A stretch of DNA of 64,000 nt from Bedellia somnulentella (GCA_963576735.1 OY755182.1:2046001-2110000), one strand, 5' to 3'. Counted from the first letter of the stretch, positions 31,966 to 43,648 are shown. Numbers and translations: made by a program. Notes: generated from the sequence alone by a model not told the origin.

Positions 31966-32920
31966 CATTTATTCATTGCTAAGCTTGAGTAAACAATACA
32001 TGAAACATAACAACAAAATAATATTAAGGTTGGTTTTACAACAAAAGAAAAAAATATATATAAGTTAACAAAAATAAATAATAAAAAAAATAATCTCAAA
32101 ATAAAACATGAGTTATAAAATAAGAAAAAAGCAAACATAAATAAAAACGAACCAAAATATATGATGACTTAATAAAATTATTAAGAACCTGTCACAAGAA
32201 TAGCCATTACCTGCGTAGCAATGAATTGGCAGATGACTCAGCATTTTCGTTGTGAGTTAATACCTCACAACACTGATTTTCAGTCACCGCCAAGTAGAGG
32301 TGATGCACGAACTATTAATATTATATACATAATGCATGCATATATTTTAAATATATAAAAATATCAAACAAATCAACAGAACCATAAACATGAATATACA
32401 AAATTGATATATTTAAACAAATTGACAAAAAGTTAAATAGAAAAAATTAAATAAATAAAATACAATGAAATGATAATTTCATACGACACATAACTAAAAA
32501 TTAATAAACGATAATAGCAAAGACATTTCAAATAGTCATATATATCCGTATACTTTATTTACAAAGGGAAAACTAATATAATTGTTTGATCCATTGATTG
32601 TCTACTTCTATTTAATAAGGAAGAATGGGTGGGGGATTAGCCAAAGGATTTTGTTGAAGTAGCAAAAGGTTTTTAAGCTTTCGCTTGAAGGTGAATTTAC
32701 TGGTTAGACTACGAATTGGTGGAGGGAGGTCATTCCAGCATTTGGACGCCGCGAATCTGAAACTGCCTCGAAAAGCCACCAAACGATGCATTGGCACAAT
32801 CGCCCTGACTTTAAATTGATAGCCACTTTTAGACCATTGCAATTTTTTATACAAATAGTCAGGAGATTCGTGTCGAATAACACCGAAAAGCAGAGTTGCG
32901 AGATGTAGTTGCCTACGTGC
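31943..32920 (-). mobile_element. CR1-like LINE nested in the Jockey-like LINE
   Basis: 5'-truncated minus-strand LINE with TSD CTAAAGAA (31935-31942 and 32921-32928). Its remaining coding part is the C-terminal end, with LHLATLLFGVIRHESPDYLY leading into the 80-codon frame 32612-32854. That frame holds SFRFAASKCWNDLPPPIR and FKRKLKNLLL, the usual end of CR1/L2-type ORF2. A roughly 670-bp 3' UTR ends in the (TTTC)n tail. Confidence 0.85.
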
Positions 32921-32969
32921 CTAAAGAAGTATCATCAGCAAATAACACTATCTCGGTCATTTTAGTATT

Positions 32970-33055
32970 ATAAAATACATATATAAATAACACCCAAGAC
33001 TAAGAAACAATCATTTTTGCTCATCACATAAATATAGCTCTCAGCGGGGTTCGAG
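32970..33055 (-). mobile_element. SINE-E fragment
   Basis: Reverse piece from the B box (CTCGAACCCCGCTGAGAG on minus) to TTCTTAGTCTTGGGTGTTAT. The LINE at 30925-32965 interrupts it. Confidence 0.7.
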
Positions 33056-33279
33056 ATATAATCATAATTATTGTCCAAAATAATTATTGATTCTTCGCTC
33101 GGAAGACTACTAAAATCCGGCTACTATTATGAAGTCTGAAAGGCCGCATAAAGCCATCGTCCTAGGCTACGATATCTATGGTCTATCAATCACCAATCTA
33201 GAGAAAGATCAACCCCAGAGACGACACGATATAGGCTATGACGAAAAGGAAAAAAATATATCAAATAATATATTTATAA

Positions 33280-33382
33280 CATACATACATATACTCACGG
33301 CTATAAATCCCTAGAAAGGGTAGCCAGAGCTAAGGAATTAGAAATTCCTCAGCCACTTTTGGAACTTGCATGGGAAAAAGAT
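33280..33382 (-). mobile_element. SINE-B, 3' half
   Basis: Reverse, 5'-truncated at AACTTGCATGGGAAAAAGA; hairpin and CATA tail present. Confidence 0.85.
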
Positions 33383-33429
33383 ATATCAATGAAGTAAAAG
33401 AAAACCAAGTACATTTAGAAATCATTTGA

Positions 33430-33780
33430 AGTGACCCATTTATAAGAAGACATTTTTATAATTATAAATAAACAACATTTCGATACTTGGGCAACAAAAA
33501 AAGCTTAATATTGAAAAGCCAATATCCTTAAAAGGTTCCGATTCTGTAGGTACTCTATTCAATTGTGGAATTGTGAACAAGACAAGTTTTTCAATTAGAA
33601 TAAACAATATTGAAACGCGGGTTGATTTTGGCACATAATGTTAAGGTGAACTTAAAACAACTTTTTGCAATCATGTAAAATTGCTGTAAATCTTCATTTG
33701 ATTCAAACTAACTAACAAACTACAGTAAGAGTTCATAAGTATTAGTCAATCGGCTTGGTATGGTTGGTACAGTAGTAGTA
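33430..33780 (+). repeat. Local duplication, unit 1
   Basis: Resembles 34445-34640 (GGCAACAAAAAA--CTTAA, TCTGTAG--TCTCTATTCAATTG, GGAAACC/CGGG-TTGATTTTG) and, at its end, 35515-35555 (GTTCATAA, GTCAATCGG-TTGGTATGG). Confidence 0.6.
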
Positions 33781-33962
33781 ATCCGAAAATTAAAATGATT
33801 CCGTGCTTGGGAGGGCACGTTAAGCTGTCGGTCCCGGCTACTATCACGGCAGTAGTCGTTAGTCTGCCAACCCGTACATGGCCAGTGTGGTGGACTTTGG
33901 CTGAATCACCTTATAAAAGGTAGGCTTAAGCCCCTTGTTGGGGACATATATGGACTGTGAGA
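33770..33962 (+). mobile_element. SINE-F, head missing
   Basis: Body GGGCACGTTAAGCTGTCGG to the 3' hairpin GCCCCTTGTTGGGG and ACATATATGGACTGTGA. It carries an extra GTGTGGTGGACTTTGGCTG segment compared with 20628. Confidence 0.82.
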
Positions 33963-34444
33963 AAAATGTAGACACTGATTTTAACAAAATCTAATACAAA
34001 AAAAAAAACACTATGGAAATGGGAAAAAATAAATATTTATTCCGTGTTTAAATCAGTGTTTTGATAATATGCATTATCAACATAAAATGTTGATGCTATT
34101 ACAGGAGCCAAAGGTTCCTAGACTCTTTTTTGGATTGTTTGTGACTTTTACCCCAAATTTGTAGTATTCTCTCATAAATCCCAAAATAAACCTTACTTTA
34201 ATATAACAACTAACAACACATTCATGGGAATAGCTGCCAAATTCTATAAACTAATGGTTTCTTAGGTATACACTATCATAGTTTACTTTTAGGTTTTACT
34301 GCAAACTATTTATTTAAACACATCATTTACATAAATCAGTAAACTATGTTAGTCTTACTCCACCTGACCTTAATCCCTTCTATAATTTATATCAAATTAT
34401 AATTGCAAGGCTTCAATTATCCAAATTTCAATTGAATTTTAACA

Positions 34445-34640
34445 TTTTCCGATGCATAGGCAACAAAAAATAACTTAACACTGAAAACAATTTGTTTTAA
34501 ACGATTTTAATTCTGTAGTTCTCTATTCAATTGCAGACTTTTAAACAAAATATTTTTTCGAATTGAAAATCAAAATAGAAACCCGGCCTGATATTGACAC
34601 GAAATATTAAGGCAAACAATAAAGATTAAAGCCACGTTAA
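34445..34640 (+). repeat. Local duplication, unit 2
   Basis: About 1 kb downstream of unit 1 with moderate divergence. It is separated from its right part by the LINE at 34744-35524. Confidence 0.6.
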
Positions 34641-34743
34641 ATTCCTGAAAATCTATTTTCTTGATCCTGGAAAATCAACTTTGTAAAACGATGTTAAATT
34701 CCTGAAAATCAAGTTCTGATTCAAATATGTAAGCTCTACAGCT

Positions 34744-34770
34744 ATATTCATATTCATATTCATATTCATT
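34744..34770 (+). repeat. (ATATTC)n LINE tail
   Basis: Four to five ATATTC units at the 3' end of the LINE. Confidence 0.9.
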
Positions 34771-35524
34771 TATTGCTTCATGTGGTATACATAGGTGGTA
34801 CAATTTATAGAAGTAGCCGTAACATGAGCCCTGTAAGGGCACTGCAATGTCTTAAAATAATTAACAAAAGAACATTTAAATTTAAACATTAGATAACAAA
34901 GATTAGCTTAAATAACTAGGTGTCTTAATAATAATATATATTTTTTGTTATATGTATTGCGTTAATTATATGTGTGTGTGTGACTAGGTAGTTATATGTG
35001 AGGTAGGTTGTTTGGAGTAATTATGTGTGTGTTTATAGAATGTCAGTTAACTTACGGATATCAGTCTTATAGAAAATCATTAACAGAGTAAAAGCATTTT
35101 TGAACGAGGTACAGCTTTAACTATCGTATTTTTGATGTTTTACTAGTGGCCGTAACTATTTTATTAGCATCTATTTTGTTATATATCTGGACGCACATAG
35201 CGAAGGGACCAGAGTGAACTAGTTGTAGGGTAGAGGTGGGATTTGCTAATCTATGTTTAGGTCTTAGGTTTGGTGGACGCGAATAATTAGGGAAAAGCTC
35301 TAGGTGGTTTGTGACAAATTTATATACTTCAAGGATATACATACATGGTAAGGTGAGAATGTGGTATGCAATAAAGTAATTCCTGCAACTTTGCATTGTG
35401 TCGATATTCGCTAGTATTCTAATGCAACGTTTTTGGAGGATGAATAGCTTACTGAAGTCCGTACTGTTACCCCAGAGCACTATCCCATACTGTAACCTCG
35501 AGTGTGCATAAGCATAGTTCATAA
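34744..35524 (-). mobile_element. Jockey/CR1-type LINE, 3' fragment
   Basis: Minus-strand LINE end with a 133-codon open stretch (35121-35522): AYAHSRLQYGIVLWGNSTD, FILQKRCIRILAN, ILTLPCMYILEVYKF. This is the post-RT region seen also at 31077-31625, but from a clearly different family. It ends in a hexamer tail (ATTCAT)n. 5'-truncated. Confidence 0.82.
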
Positions 35525-35700
35525 CTATCTGTCAATCGGTTTGGTATGGTGTATGTATATATTTTAGGTTTGTAGCTATTATTGAAGATTATAAGCGAAT
35601 ATGTTCAAAGATAAATATGTATATTTTTAAACGATAATTTTATTATTTATTTTTTTCTAGTGAATTTGTTTAGTTTACTGTCTTTTCCTTTACTTTTTAT

Positions 35701-36518
35701 AGTGGATCGGCCCAGCTTCGCGCGGATAGCGCTGTTTTTTAAATATCTTAGGTTTCTTTCTTCAGCCACTTCTCAACCTTTGTGAAAATTAGCGCAATGT
35801 TTTCAATTTATTAAATTTACAGCACTCTCTGAACAGTGTAGTTGGGTGATTTTGAATGCGCTTTTATGAACGGTTCAGTATTTTCGTTTAACAGCAAATT
35901 TTTGAATAAAACGCTATGAAGTATTTATAACAATCTAAAAAAGAAATCATAACGTGATATAGGATGCAATTACTGGCGCCATCTAGTATGTAATATGTAA
36001 ATTAGTAACGATTTGGTTTTGGTCACGGGCGCGATAGCTTATTTCATGTATAATTTCAATGTTTCTCTACCGATTTCTATGATTCTTTTTTTTATTGAAT
36101 AGGTAATAATGTCAACTTTTTTAAATTAGGGATGAATGAGAGTATTATTAAAGTAAGAGTAAACAAATATGATCAGAATGCTCTGTGCTGCTATCAGGTG
36201 TTACAAGTGTTATTGTAAGTCAACCATAAAAGATAGACATATACTGTTGGGGGAAATTTTTTAGACAATTTTATGAAGAATATTTCCGCCATACATGATT
36301 TTTATGTATGTTTAAAGCTGCACACGCGACGGAAACTTAAAAAAATGGAGTAACTTCTCCCTTTTTCCCTAAATTTCCCAAAATTCCCTTCACTACTCTG
36401 CTGAAAAGTAGATTGATCACTAATCACCCCCTTATTATTATTATATTATAGATAATTATTTTGAAAATATATTTCATGTACAGAATTGACCTTTTTACAG
36501 ATTTATTATAAGTATAGA
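35701..36518 (-). mobile_element. Helitron-like element, inverted copy
   Basis: On the minus strand it starts TCTATACTTATAATAAATC (after A) and ends GCGCGAAGCTGGGCCGATCCACTAT, so the final CTAG has become CTAT. It is homologous to 13447-14432 but lacks the (CTGT)n block and has small deletions. Confidence 0.75.
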
Positions 36519-36689
36519 TTATATTTTGATTGTAAATAGAAAAAGAGTGTAATATAAAAGAAAATGTTATTAGGAGAAAGAACAATACATGATTTGATTG
36601 GAAACAGATAAGAAGTCTTTTAATTAGTTTGCAGTGACCTTCAGTTTCCAATAGGGTTTCTATAGTTGTTTTTTGTTTCGTTGAATATG

Positions 36690-37260
36690 CTACCAAGGCG
36701 GTCCCATTTAATTTTTTTATAGTTTAACTGAGCGGTTAATTTTTTTTAGAGATATTTAAATCAATATGTTGGCAACTATGTTTTTTATGGACTTTTATAT
36801 GAACGGTATGTGAATGGTAGCAACCGTGATAGTCCAGTGGATAGAACACTCGGTTATCGTGCAAACGACTAGTGTTCAAATCCTGGGTAGGGCCTACACC
36901 AATTTGTCTTTTCTAAAAGACATATGTGTGGTTAATTTATCATGGTTGTTAACGGTGAGGGAAAACATCGTGAGGAAACCCACATGGCTGAGTTGTACTT
37001 AGTCATGTGACAGTGTATCCGTACAAAACGGCGATAGGCCTGCCCCCTATCACGTGAGTACACTGTCCATGCAAAACGTGGGTACTCTGAACACCAGGTG
37101 ACAAAGTCACGTGATATTCAGAAGTATTAATACCTCTGCCAACCCCTTTGGGGATATTCGGCGTGAACGTTTATGTTTATGTTTATTATATGTTATGTTT
37201 TGTATGAAAATAAGGGTTTTCATCAAATGACTGTGAAGGCGGTTCCATTTTCAAAAACAT
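36690..37260 (+). repeat. Paralogous segment (matches 55985-56190)
   Basis: CCAAGG-GGTCCCATTTAATT, TTTTGTATGAAAAT-AGGG and GTGAAG-CG-TTCCATTTT are shared with 55985-56190. The SINE-A at 36821-37199 interrupts this copy only. Confidence 0.65.
36821..37199 (+). mobile_element. SINE-A, full length
   Basis: Complete copy with head CAACCGTGATAGTCCAGTGG and a tail of mixed TTTATG and TTATG units. The paralogous site near 56125 is empty. Confidence 0.92.
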
Positions 37261-37550
37261 ATTATAGACTGAGAGTTCACAACTAAGCTTTCCATTTTAT
37301 AATTAATCCCTTTCATAATTTCTGTCAAATTATAATAACAAGGCATCAATTCCCAATTTGCGCTTTTAACAACATACATGTTGAAAGCTTGTAATTCTGA
37401 AAGGGTTTTATTGCTTCTGCTTAAAAGCTCCGAGACAAAAGCCTTTGCTTAAACAGCCAGGATTAATTTTCACACCCTTTAAGATATCATTTGTATTATG
37501 AATAAGTTTGAATCCCAATTAAGGAAACTTAATGCCATCATTAATTTTAC

Positions 37551-37920
37551 AACCGTGATAGCCCAGTGGGTAGAACACTTGGTTATCGTGCAAACGACTA
37601 GTGTTCAAATCCTGGGTCGGGCCTACACCAATTTGTCTTTTCTAAAGACATATGTGTGGTTAATTTATCATGGTTGCTAACGGTGAGGGAAAACATCGTG
37701 AGGAAACCCACATGGCTGAGTTGTACTTAGTCATGTGATAGTGTATTCGTACAAAACGGCGATAGGCCTGTCCCCTATCACGTAAGTACACTGTCTATGC
37801 AAAACGTGGGTACTCTGAACACCAGATGACAAAGTCACGTGATGTTCAGAAGTATTAGTACCTTTGCCAATCTCTTCGGGGATATTCGGCGTAAACGTTT
37901 ATGTTTATGTTATGTTTGTG
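37551..37920 (+). mobile_element. SINE-A, full length
   Basis: Complete copy with a 9-bp TSD TAATTTTAC (37542-37550 and 37921-37929). Confidence 0.94.
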
Positions 37921-38096
37921 TAATTTTACAGTTAAGTTTTGATTTTCAGTCGGCAAAAGCTTGTTAATTAAATATAATGTCGGTGACGGGTCGCCTAATC
38001 GCCTATTCGCATAAATTACCGATGTTAAACCAAAGTAAGTATAGGAAGAAAACATTAGTCGTAAAAATTATAAATTTTATGTATTTACGTAGTGGA

Positions 38097-38350
38097 CGAG
38101 TGCCGTGTATTGTCGGCTTAGAGTAACACTTCCCCATTTCTACCCGTGGGTGATCGTAAGAGGCGACTAAGGGTATACGGGCTTATTAAGTGATTTTTGG
38201 GCGATGTGGTTGGAGACCCGTCATCAAAAACATTTATTATTACCATCTTTTCCCCAATCAACTTCCAAAAGTGCCTGAGGAATTTTTCATTCCAAAACTC
38301 TGGCTACCCTGTAAGGGATTTATAGCCGTGAGTATATGTATGTATGTATG
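38097..38350 (+). mobile_element. SINE-B copy, CCCGTGGGTGATCG subfamily
   Basis: Full-length with 11-bp TSD TACGTAGTGGA (38086-38096 and 38351-38361). Four extra bases (CGAG) precede the usual start. Confidence 0.93.
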
Positions 38351-38352
38351 TA

Positions 38353-38752
38353 CGTAGTGGAAGTGTGTGTTATTTCATGTCATTAGTTACTATAACTGGT
38401 TATGCGGTACGTCGCTGAATCACTAGTTTCTTTTGAGAAGTGATTTTATAAATACGTTACTGAGATTATGTATTTTATGAGCAAGTAGTAGTAATATTAT
38501 AGTTAAATTTACAGTAGTTCGCCTCAAAACCAGTAGATGGCGTTTTAATGAATGCCAATGAAATTTTGTACCTTGTTTATTCGCTGGGTGCGTGACGGCA
38601 GCGCCAACTAGCGTTCACAATTATGGCGGACATTTGTATGTCAAATGGGCTGTTGTAAACAAACAAATAATTTCAAGAAAGTATCGTTATTTATATATAT
38701 TCGATTTGATCATGTAAATATATAGTGTCAATAATAACGCTGATGTTTTGTA
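38353..38752. other. No recognised feature
   Basis: Includes two short GATGGCG/CAGCGCC stretches near 38535 and 38600; no gene or repeat recognised. Confidence 0.4.
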
Positions 38753-39297
38753 TAACTCCCGCGAGTTAACATGACACCTGGCTCGACAAACAACCCTCCC
38801 CCCGCTATCCCGCGCAGCGCCCCGCTCTCGCCAGTAGCGTTAGCATCTCTGGACGTGCGCAAAATGTGTCACTTCAGTGAAAAGAAAGACATATATTAAT
38901 TGGGGGTACTGAAGTATATCTTTCATTTAGTTTACTAGTTCATTTAGTTCAGTTCACAAAGAGTCGAAGAGCCACTGAAGCGAGATATCTGAAGTATGAT
39001 ATTGATGAATTGATAAGATTCCATTCAAAAACTACAATAACGATAATAATACATACAATATTTAGAATTTCTTTAAAATTGATATTTATTAATAAGTAGC
39101 CTTGTCTATCAACCGAAATGAATAAAAAATGCTATTAAGTTCTAAAATAACATATGGGTCAAAATCAAAAGGCCCAGTTTTTTTTTTTGAAAAAAAAAAA
39201 AAAAGAATCGTGTAAATATTTTTTCTTAAATTTTTATTGTTTGAAAGACATAAAAACATTCAGAAAATGAGATCAGAACAGATGAACACATGAAAAA

Positions 39298-39894
39298 TTG
39301 TTGCCGAACTTGCCTCCAAGTGGCATAGTTGTGATTGATAATGCTCCGTACCACTCAACGCAATCCGAAAAAAATCCGTGCCAGTCATCATTGAAGAGTG
39401 ACATGCAAAGCTGGTTAACAAATAATAATGTAAGTTATGCTGCAAATATGACAAAACCAGAGCTATATCAAATTATAAGATTGAATAAGCCAGAAAAAAA
39501 ATATGTGGTAGACGAATTACTAAGGGAGCACGGCCACGGGGTCGTACGTCTGCCACCCTACCACTGTGATCTTAATCCGATCAAATATATCTGGAATTTG
39601 ATCAAACAAAGGGTGGCAGAAAAAAATATCGATCAGTCGGAGAAACACATTGAAAAATTAACTAAAGAAGCAATTGTTTCCATAATTGCTGCTGACTGGA
39701 AAAAGAAGGTAAACCATGTACAGAGACTTGAAAAAGAATATTTGCTGCAAGATCGACTGCAGGAAACAAGAGAAAGGGAGTTTATTATTTCACTTTGGGG
39801 TGAAGAAAGCTCCGACAGTGAAGCGAGCGAGGGAGAAGAAAGTGACACTTCTATTATGTCAGGTATTGAAGAAATGAGTGATGTTGATGAGTAA
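39298..39894 (+). pseudogene. DDE_3-type transposase, C-terminal half, inactive
   Basis: 198 open codons. VVIDNAPYHS (D14) is the second catalytic aspartate region. The LPPYHCDLNPIKYIWNLIK motif (residues 85-103) normally reads NPIE, and its glutamate is the third catalytic residue; here it is K96, which should abolish cleavage. After a linker rich in K and E, the tail is acidic (EESSDSEASEGEESD). The first catalytic D and the helix-turn-helix domain are missing. The stop is followed closely by AATAAA at 39903. Confidence 0.88.
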
Positions 39895-39979
39895 TTATCT
39901 TGAAATAAATCTATTTAATATTGTATGTTTGTTTAATTTCTATCAGAAGTTAATTATTCTAGCTGTGTATATTATGTTA

Positions 39980-40212
39980 GCTGTGTAGTGTTGGCTTAGA
40001 ATAACACTACCCCATTTCTGCCGGTGGGTGTAAGTAAGAGGCGACTAACGGTATTGGGGCTTTTTGGGCGATGCGGTTGGAGACCTATCACCAACAACTT
40101 TTATTTCACCATCTTTTCCCCCACTCAACTTGCCAAAAGTGGGTGAGGAATTTCTAGTTCCTTAGCTCTGGCTACCCCTTCTAGGGATTTATAGCTGTGA
40201 GTATATGCATGT
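39980..40212 (+). mobile_element. SINE-B copy in the Tc1-like element
   Basis: Main subfamily with a small deletion (GGGGCTTTTTGGGCG). It sits downstream of the transposase stop and inside the TIRs. Confidence 0.9.
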
Positions 40213-40959
40213 AATTATACTATTTATTATACGTATTTTGATAAGTTATTACGATAGATGTAATTTGATAACTATTAATCACAAATAAATATATACAGAG
40301 TATAAAGTAATCAGTGCTACAGCCAAAGGCTTTGCACCCATTGCGAAGGCAATGTACCCAACATACTGAACAATATCTGATATAAAAATAAATTTGCAAC
40401 TCAATAAAAAAATAATTGTACCCCATTTAAAAAAGGTCAGCTGACTTTTATGCACTCAGTACTTTCAACAAACGTCAATCGAGCCAGGTGTCATGTTAAC
40501 TCGCGGGAGTTATATTACCCATCTGAGTGACAATAAATAAATTAAAGATAGTATACACGAGCTTTCTCATCGCAAACTTCACGAGAAGTAAGTACAGAAA
40601 TAAATAAATGTAATCGAATAATACATTTTATAAATATTGCAGATGATAATTTATGACTGTATTGTTGTAAGTAATGAACTCTTATTATGTATTTTGAGTC
40701 AAATATGGCCAAATTAATTATAAAAACTGGATTCCAAGCAATAACACACGACATCACTTTCCAACTACAAACGACAATAAAAGGAAGAAAATTAGTTTTA
40801 GCTCAACATGTACAAGATGTGAAAGAAATTAAATCTGAAAATAATAATAAACAGATTCTGCCAAAGCGGTCTTTTACTGGTAAAAACATTATAAATCTAT
40901 AAAAATTATGAAGTTAAGTCAATACTGTTGTTGATTATCTGCTAAAGTATATTGTTCTG

Positions 40960-41760
40960 TCTATTCTTGTGTTCTTAAATAAAAGTAAATTGTGTTATAT
41001 ATTTTGTTTTATTGAGTTCTGCTACTAATACACAACAAATCTTTAAAATATCATCTGAATGGCAAACAAGTTTTAATAAAGCGATACCGATGTAAGTAGC
41101 ATCTGTCTCATCTCTTGAAATTTCCCTTTTATCACTTTGAAAAGGTGGCATAACAATTCCTATTTCTTTTCCACTTTCCTTTAATTTTATTTATTTGTGG
41201 AAGTCCTTTGTCAGCCAAAACAATGTCTCCATTTTCTAAATACCTAATCAACTAATCCTGATTCAACTGTTATTTGAGCATAGCTTTTCCTTCCACCGGC
41301 CACTTTTGATATAAAGGAAATGAAGCCTCCGGGTGTAATACCTTTAAGCACCTTTGCAGTAAATCCTTTCTTGTAGCACCACACACGATTATCAAATGTA
41401 GATGGTATTTCTACGTAAAACTCTGTACCATCAATAATGGCTCTAGTTTTAGTGTAATTTGGATAAAAGCAAGCCGGCATTTGCAAGCAAGGTTGCTCGA
41501 TGAGCAAAAGTCTTTACAATAGTATTACTGTAATTTGGATAAAAGCAAGCCGGCATTTTCAAGCAAGGTTGCTCGATGAGCAAAAGTCCTTGGTGCTTGT
41601 TTTTTTTGCCAAACTTGATAATCTTCGAATTGCTTGATATTTCAGTTTGAACTTCAGAATCACATATATCTTTGCCACTATGTGCATAAATATTGCAGAT
41701 GAATGTTTTTCCTTCATTTCCGACACGCGAAAATATATTAACTTGGCATTATTTGTAAAT
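40960..41760 (-). pseudogene. IS4EU/Harbinger-type (DDE_Tnp_4) transposase remnant
   Basis: Minus strand. An 87-codon open part (41244-41507) has FYPNYTKTRAIIDGTEFYVE, the first catalytic D region, then KVLKGITPGGFISFISKVAGG. After a frameshift near 41240 it continues LENGDIVLADKGLPQI (second D), and then MPPFQSDKREISRDET in another frame. Upstream coding sequence contains a 59-bp direct duplication. At least two frameshifts make it a pseudogene. Element ends were not found. Confidence 0.75.
41454..41588. repeat. 59-bp direct duplication, period 76
   Basis: 41454-41512 and 41530-41588 are the same 59 bases (starting GTAATTTGGATAAAAGCAAG) except for one G/T difference. The duplicated part codes for the region just before the conserved transposase block. 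Confidence 0.92.
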
Positions 41761-42126
41761 TTTAGAACTATGAATATTTTGCATCATTTCAATTACACTT
41801 GATTAGCCGCCAAATGTTCCTTTTTTTGCCACAGTGCGCGCTGTGGTCGATTCGAGTTCCCCCACCCCCTACTTTGCACCCAGCAAATAGAGTAGTTTGG
41901 ACTTTGGACTTTATTTTATAAATAATAACCATAAACAAATTCATAATTTCAGACCCCCAAACAGTCTTAGCTACCCTGTTATTACTCAAATAGTAAGGTA
42001 TGACGCTCTGTTACACTCTGTGTTGTTTTGGGCTCACACGTCACAAAAAATAAACATTATAACATTCAAAATTATTGTTCATAAAACATTATTCTTTTTT
42101 AATTTCAGGTATAAAATCACTCACAA
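41761..42126. other. No recognised feature
   Basis: Contains a GCGCGC-rich stretch near 41836 and a C-rich stretch near 41860, possibly the end of the transposon to the left. No TIR recognised. Confidence 0.35.
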
Positions 42127-42388
42127 GCTGTGTAGTGCCGGCTTGGAATAGCGCTACCCCATTTCTTCCGGTGGGTGTACGTAAGAGGCGACTAACGGTA
42201 TAGGGGTTATAAAGGATTTAGTTAGAAAGGCGATGCGGTTGGAGACCCATCACCAACAACCTTTATTATACTTAACTTAACTTTCCAAAAGTGGCTAAGA
42301 AATTTATACATTCTTAGCTCTGCCTACCCCTTCTAGGCTTCTAGGGGTTACAGCCGTGAGTATTTTTATGTATGTATGTATGTATGTA
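42127..42388 (+). mobile_element. SINE-B copy
   Basis: Full-length with small rearrangements (hairpin region duplicated as CTTCTAGGCTTCTAGG). Confidence 0.88.
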
Positions 42389-42551
42389 AAAATAACAACC
42401 AAAAACATTCCGTAAAAACGAGACAATTCTCGATTGAGCTGCTAGTTTATATCTAAAAAGTAAGGAAATCAAGACTGAGTCGTGCCAAGTCGAAGGTCCC
42501 TTACTGAGATTTCTTTATTATTATAGTTAATGAAAAACTGTAATTAGATAA

Positions 42552-42995
42552 TAATTCGGTATGCAAAGCTTAACTAAATTGATGCTGATTACAAAACCAT
42601 TTCGAGATATTATGGTTACAAACAATATTTTCTTGAAATTATATCAATTGAAGCTTAAGATGACTGTTATTTTATCAAAAAACTGTAACAGTGTTTGACC
42701 TTCAATGTTGTTTCAAAGACGTACGGTTTTGCAGTTTATTAATAAAATCTCGAAAATCATAGGTTTGTTAAGTATAATATCGTTATAATTTAATTTGACA
42801 TCACAAATTCGTATTATGTTTTGCAACCAGCAACATGTTTATAAAACATTTCGCTTCATTTGCATGTCGCTACGTGATTTTATCAATCGATGACGTCATA
42901 AAGTGCAAAAGTTGAACAATCTTTAAAAAATCATAACTTTACAATTACTCATTTTAAATGGAAAAAATATTCAAATTAGTGTTTAATTTTCGTGT
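42552..42995 (+). repeat. Dispersed repeat, copy 1 (matches 63572-64000)
   Basis: Over 440 bp shared with the right end of the window: GGTATGCAAAG, CCATTTCGAG-TATTATG, ACTGTAACAGT-TTTGACCTTCA, CATTTGCATGTCGCTACGTG, GTTGAACAATCTTTAAAAAA. No frame is conserved. Identity of the element unknown. Confidence 0.8.
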
Positions 42996-43648
42996 TTACT
43001 ATCGAATAAAAATATTTAATAAATACCAAAAAAACTTTGCATACTGAATTAATGTATTCGAAGCTAAAAACGTTGCGGCACACAAGATAAGATACGCGGG
43101 AAGAGAGACGTTTTGGCGGGAACCGGTGACATTGACAGTTGGTTAGGTTGCGTTCCATTTCAAAAGCAGTTAATGTTATATTGAATGGCCGTGTACACTT
43201 GTACCCACAAAAGTATACAGAATGTTCATCGGCCGTGCCCCCAGATAGGCAACAAAACGTATTTGAGGATGGAAATATAATTATATTATATTACAAAACC
43301 TTCACCCTAAGTTTGCTAATAACATTTATCTTCATGCTTCTTATATTCACTGACATTTCTTTACAAATCGGTGAGACAGTAGATGGGAATCCTGCATATT
43401 AAATACAAACTAGCTTCCAAGTATTTCCCTTTACACAACAATACGAGACTCAACTCTAATGAACATTTCAGCATCAAAAACATAATTGTCACTGAAATGG
43501 GGCGAGTCAACTTGCATTTATACGAAAAGCTAAAATTTTAGAAATAATTTACTAAAATTTCCGTAACAAAGGAGAACACAATTTTGCACACTTAATTTTT
43601 ATGTAATGAAGAAGTGCATCATGATATAATTTTCATTGAAAATTAAAA
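42996..43648. other. No recognised feature
   Basis: Two short frames (43139-43402 plus, 42976-43158 minus) show no recognisable domain. The plus frame has one hydrophobic stretch (LLITFIFMLLIF) but nothing else in support. Confidence 0.35.

Larger units (their letters stand above)
30925..32965 (-). mobile_element. Jockey-like LINE, 3' part, split by another LINE
   Basis: Minus-strand non-LTR element. From the right: a reverse-transcriptase catalytic loop (FADDTSL at about 32930-32950), then an inserted CR1-like LINE, then the RT thumb region (VFDVERNN, WFASNNLVLN with a frameshift), then a 182-codon open stretch at 31077-31625 (LVYYSYFHSVMSYGILLWGR, FILQKRAIRAIYNL, KYRLSKVNTSFMG), and a 3' UTR to about 30925. 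The inserted LINE left an 8-bp duplication, and the codons on its two sides are in frame with each other. The 5' part is missing. Confidence 0.88.
38755..40510 (+). mobile_element. Tc1/mariner-superfamily element with perfect TIRs
   Basis: 32-bp inverted repeats (38755-38786 and 40479-40510) starting ACTCCCGCGAGTTAACATGA that match base for base, flanked by TA on both sides (38753-38754 and 40511-40512), the fixed target of this superfamily. It contains the C-terminal part of a transposase (39298-39894) and a later SINE-B (39980-40212). The region for the N-terminal DNA-binding half is gone. Confidence 0.9.

Noticed and set aside
40687..40902. 71-codon plus frame between the two DNA transposons
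   Set aside because: No domain recognised and no consistent coding signal; could be part of the adjacent transposon but not supportable.
43139..43402. 87-codon frame with a hydrophobic segment
   Set aside because: AT-rich chance hydrophobicity. No similarity, no splice or start context in support.
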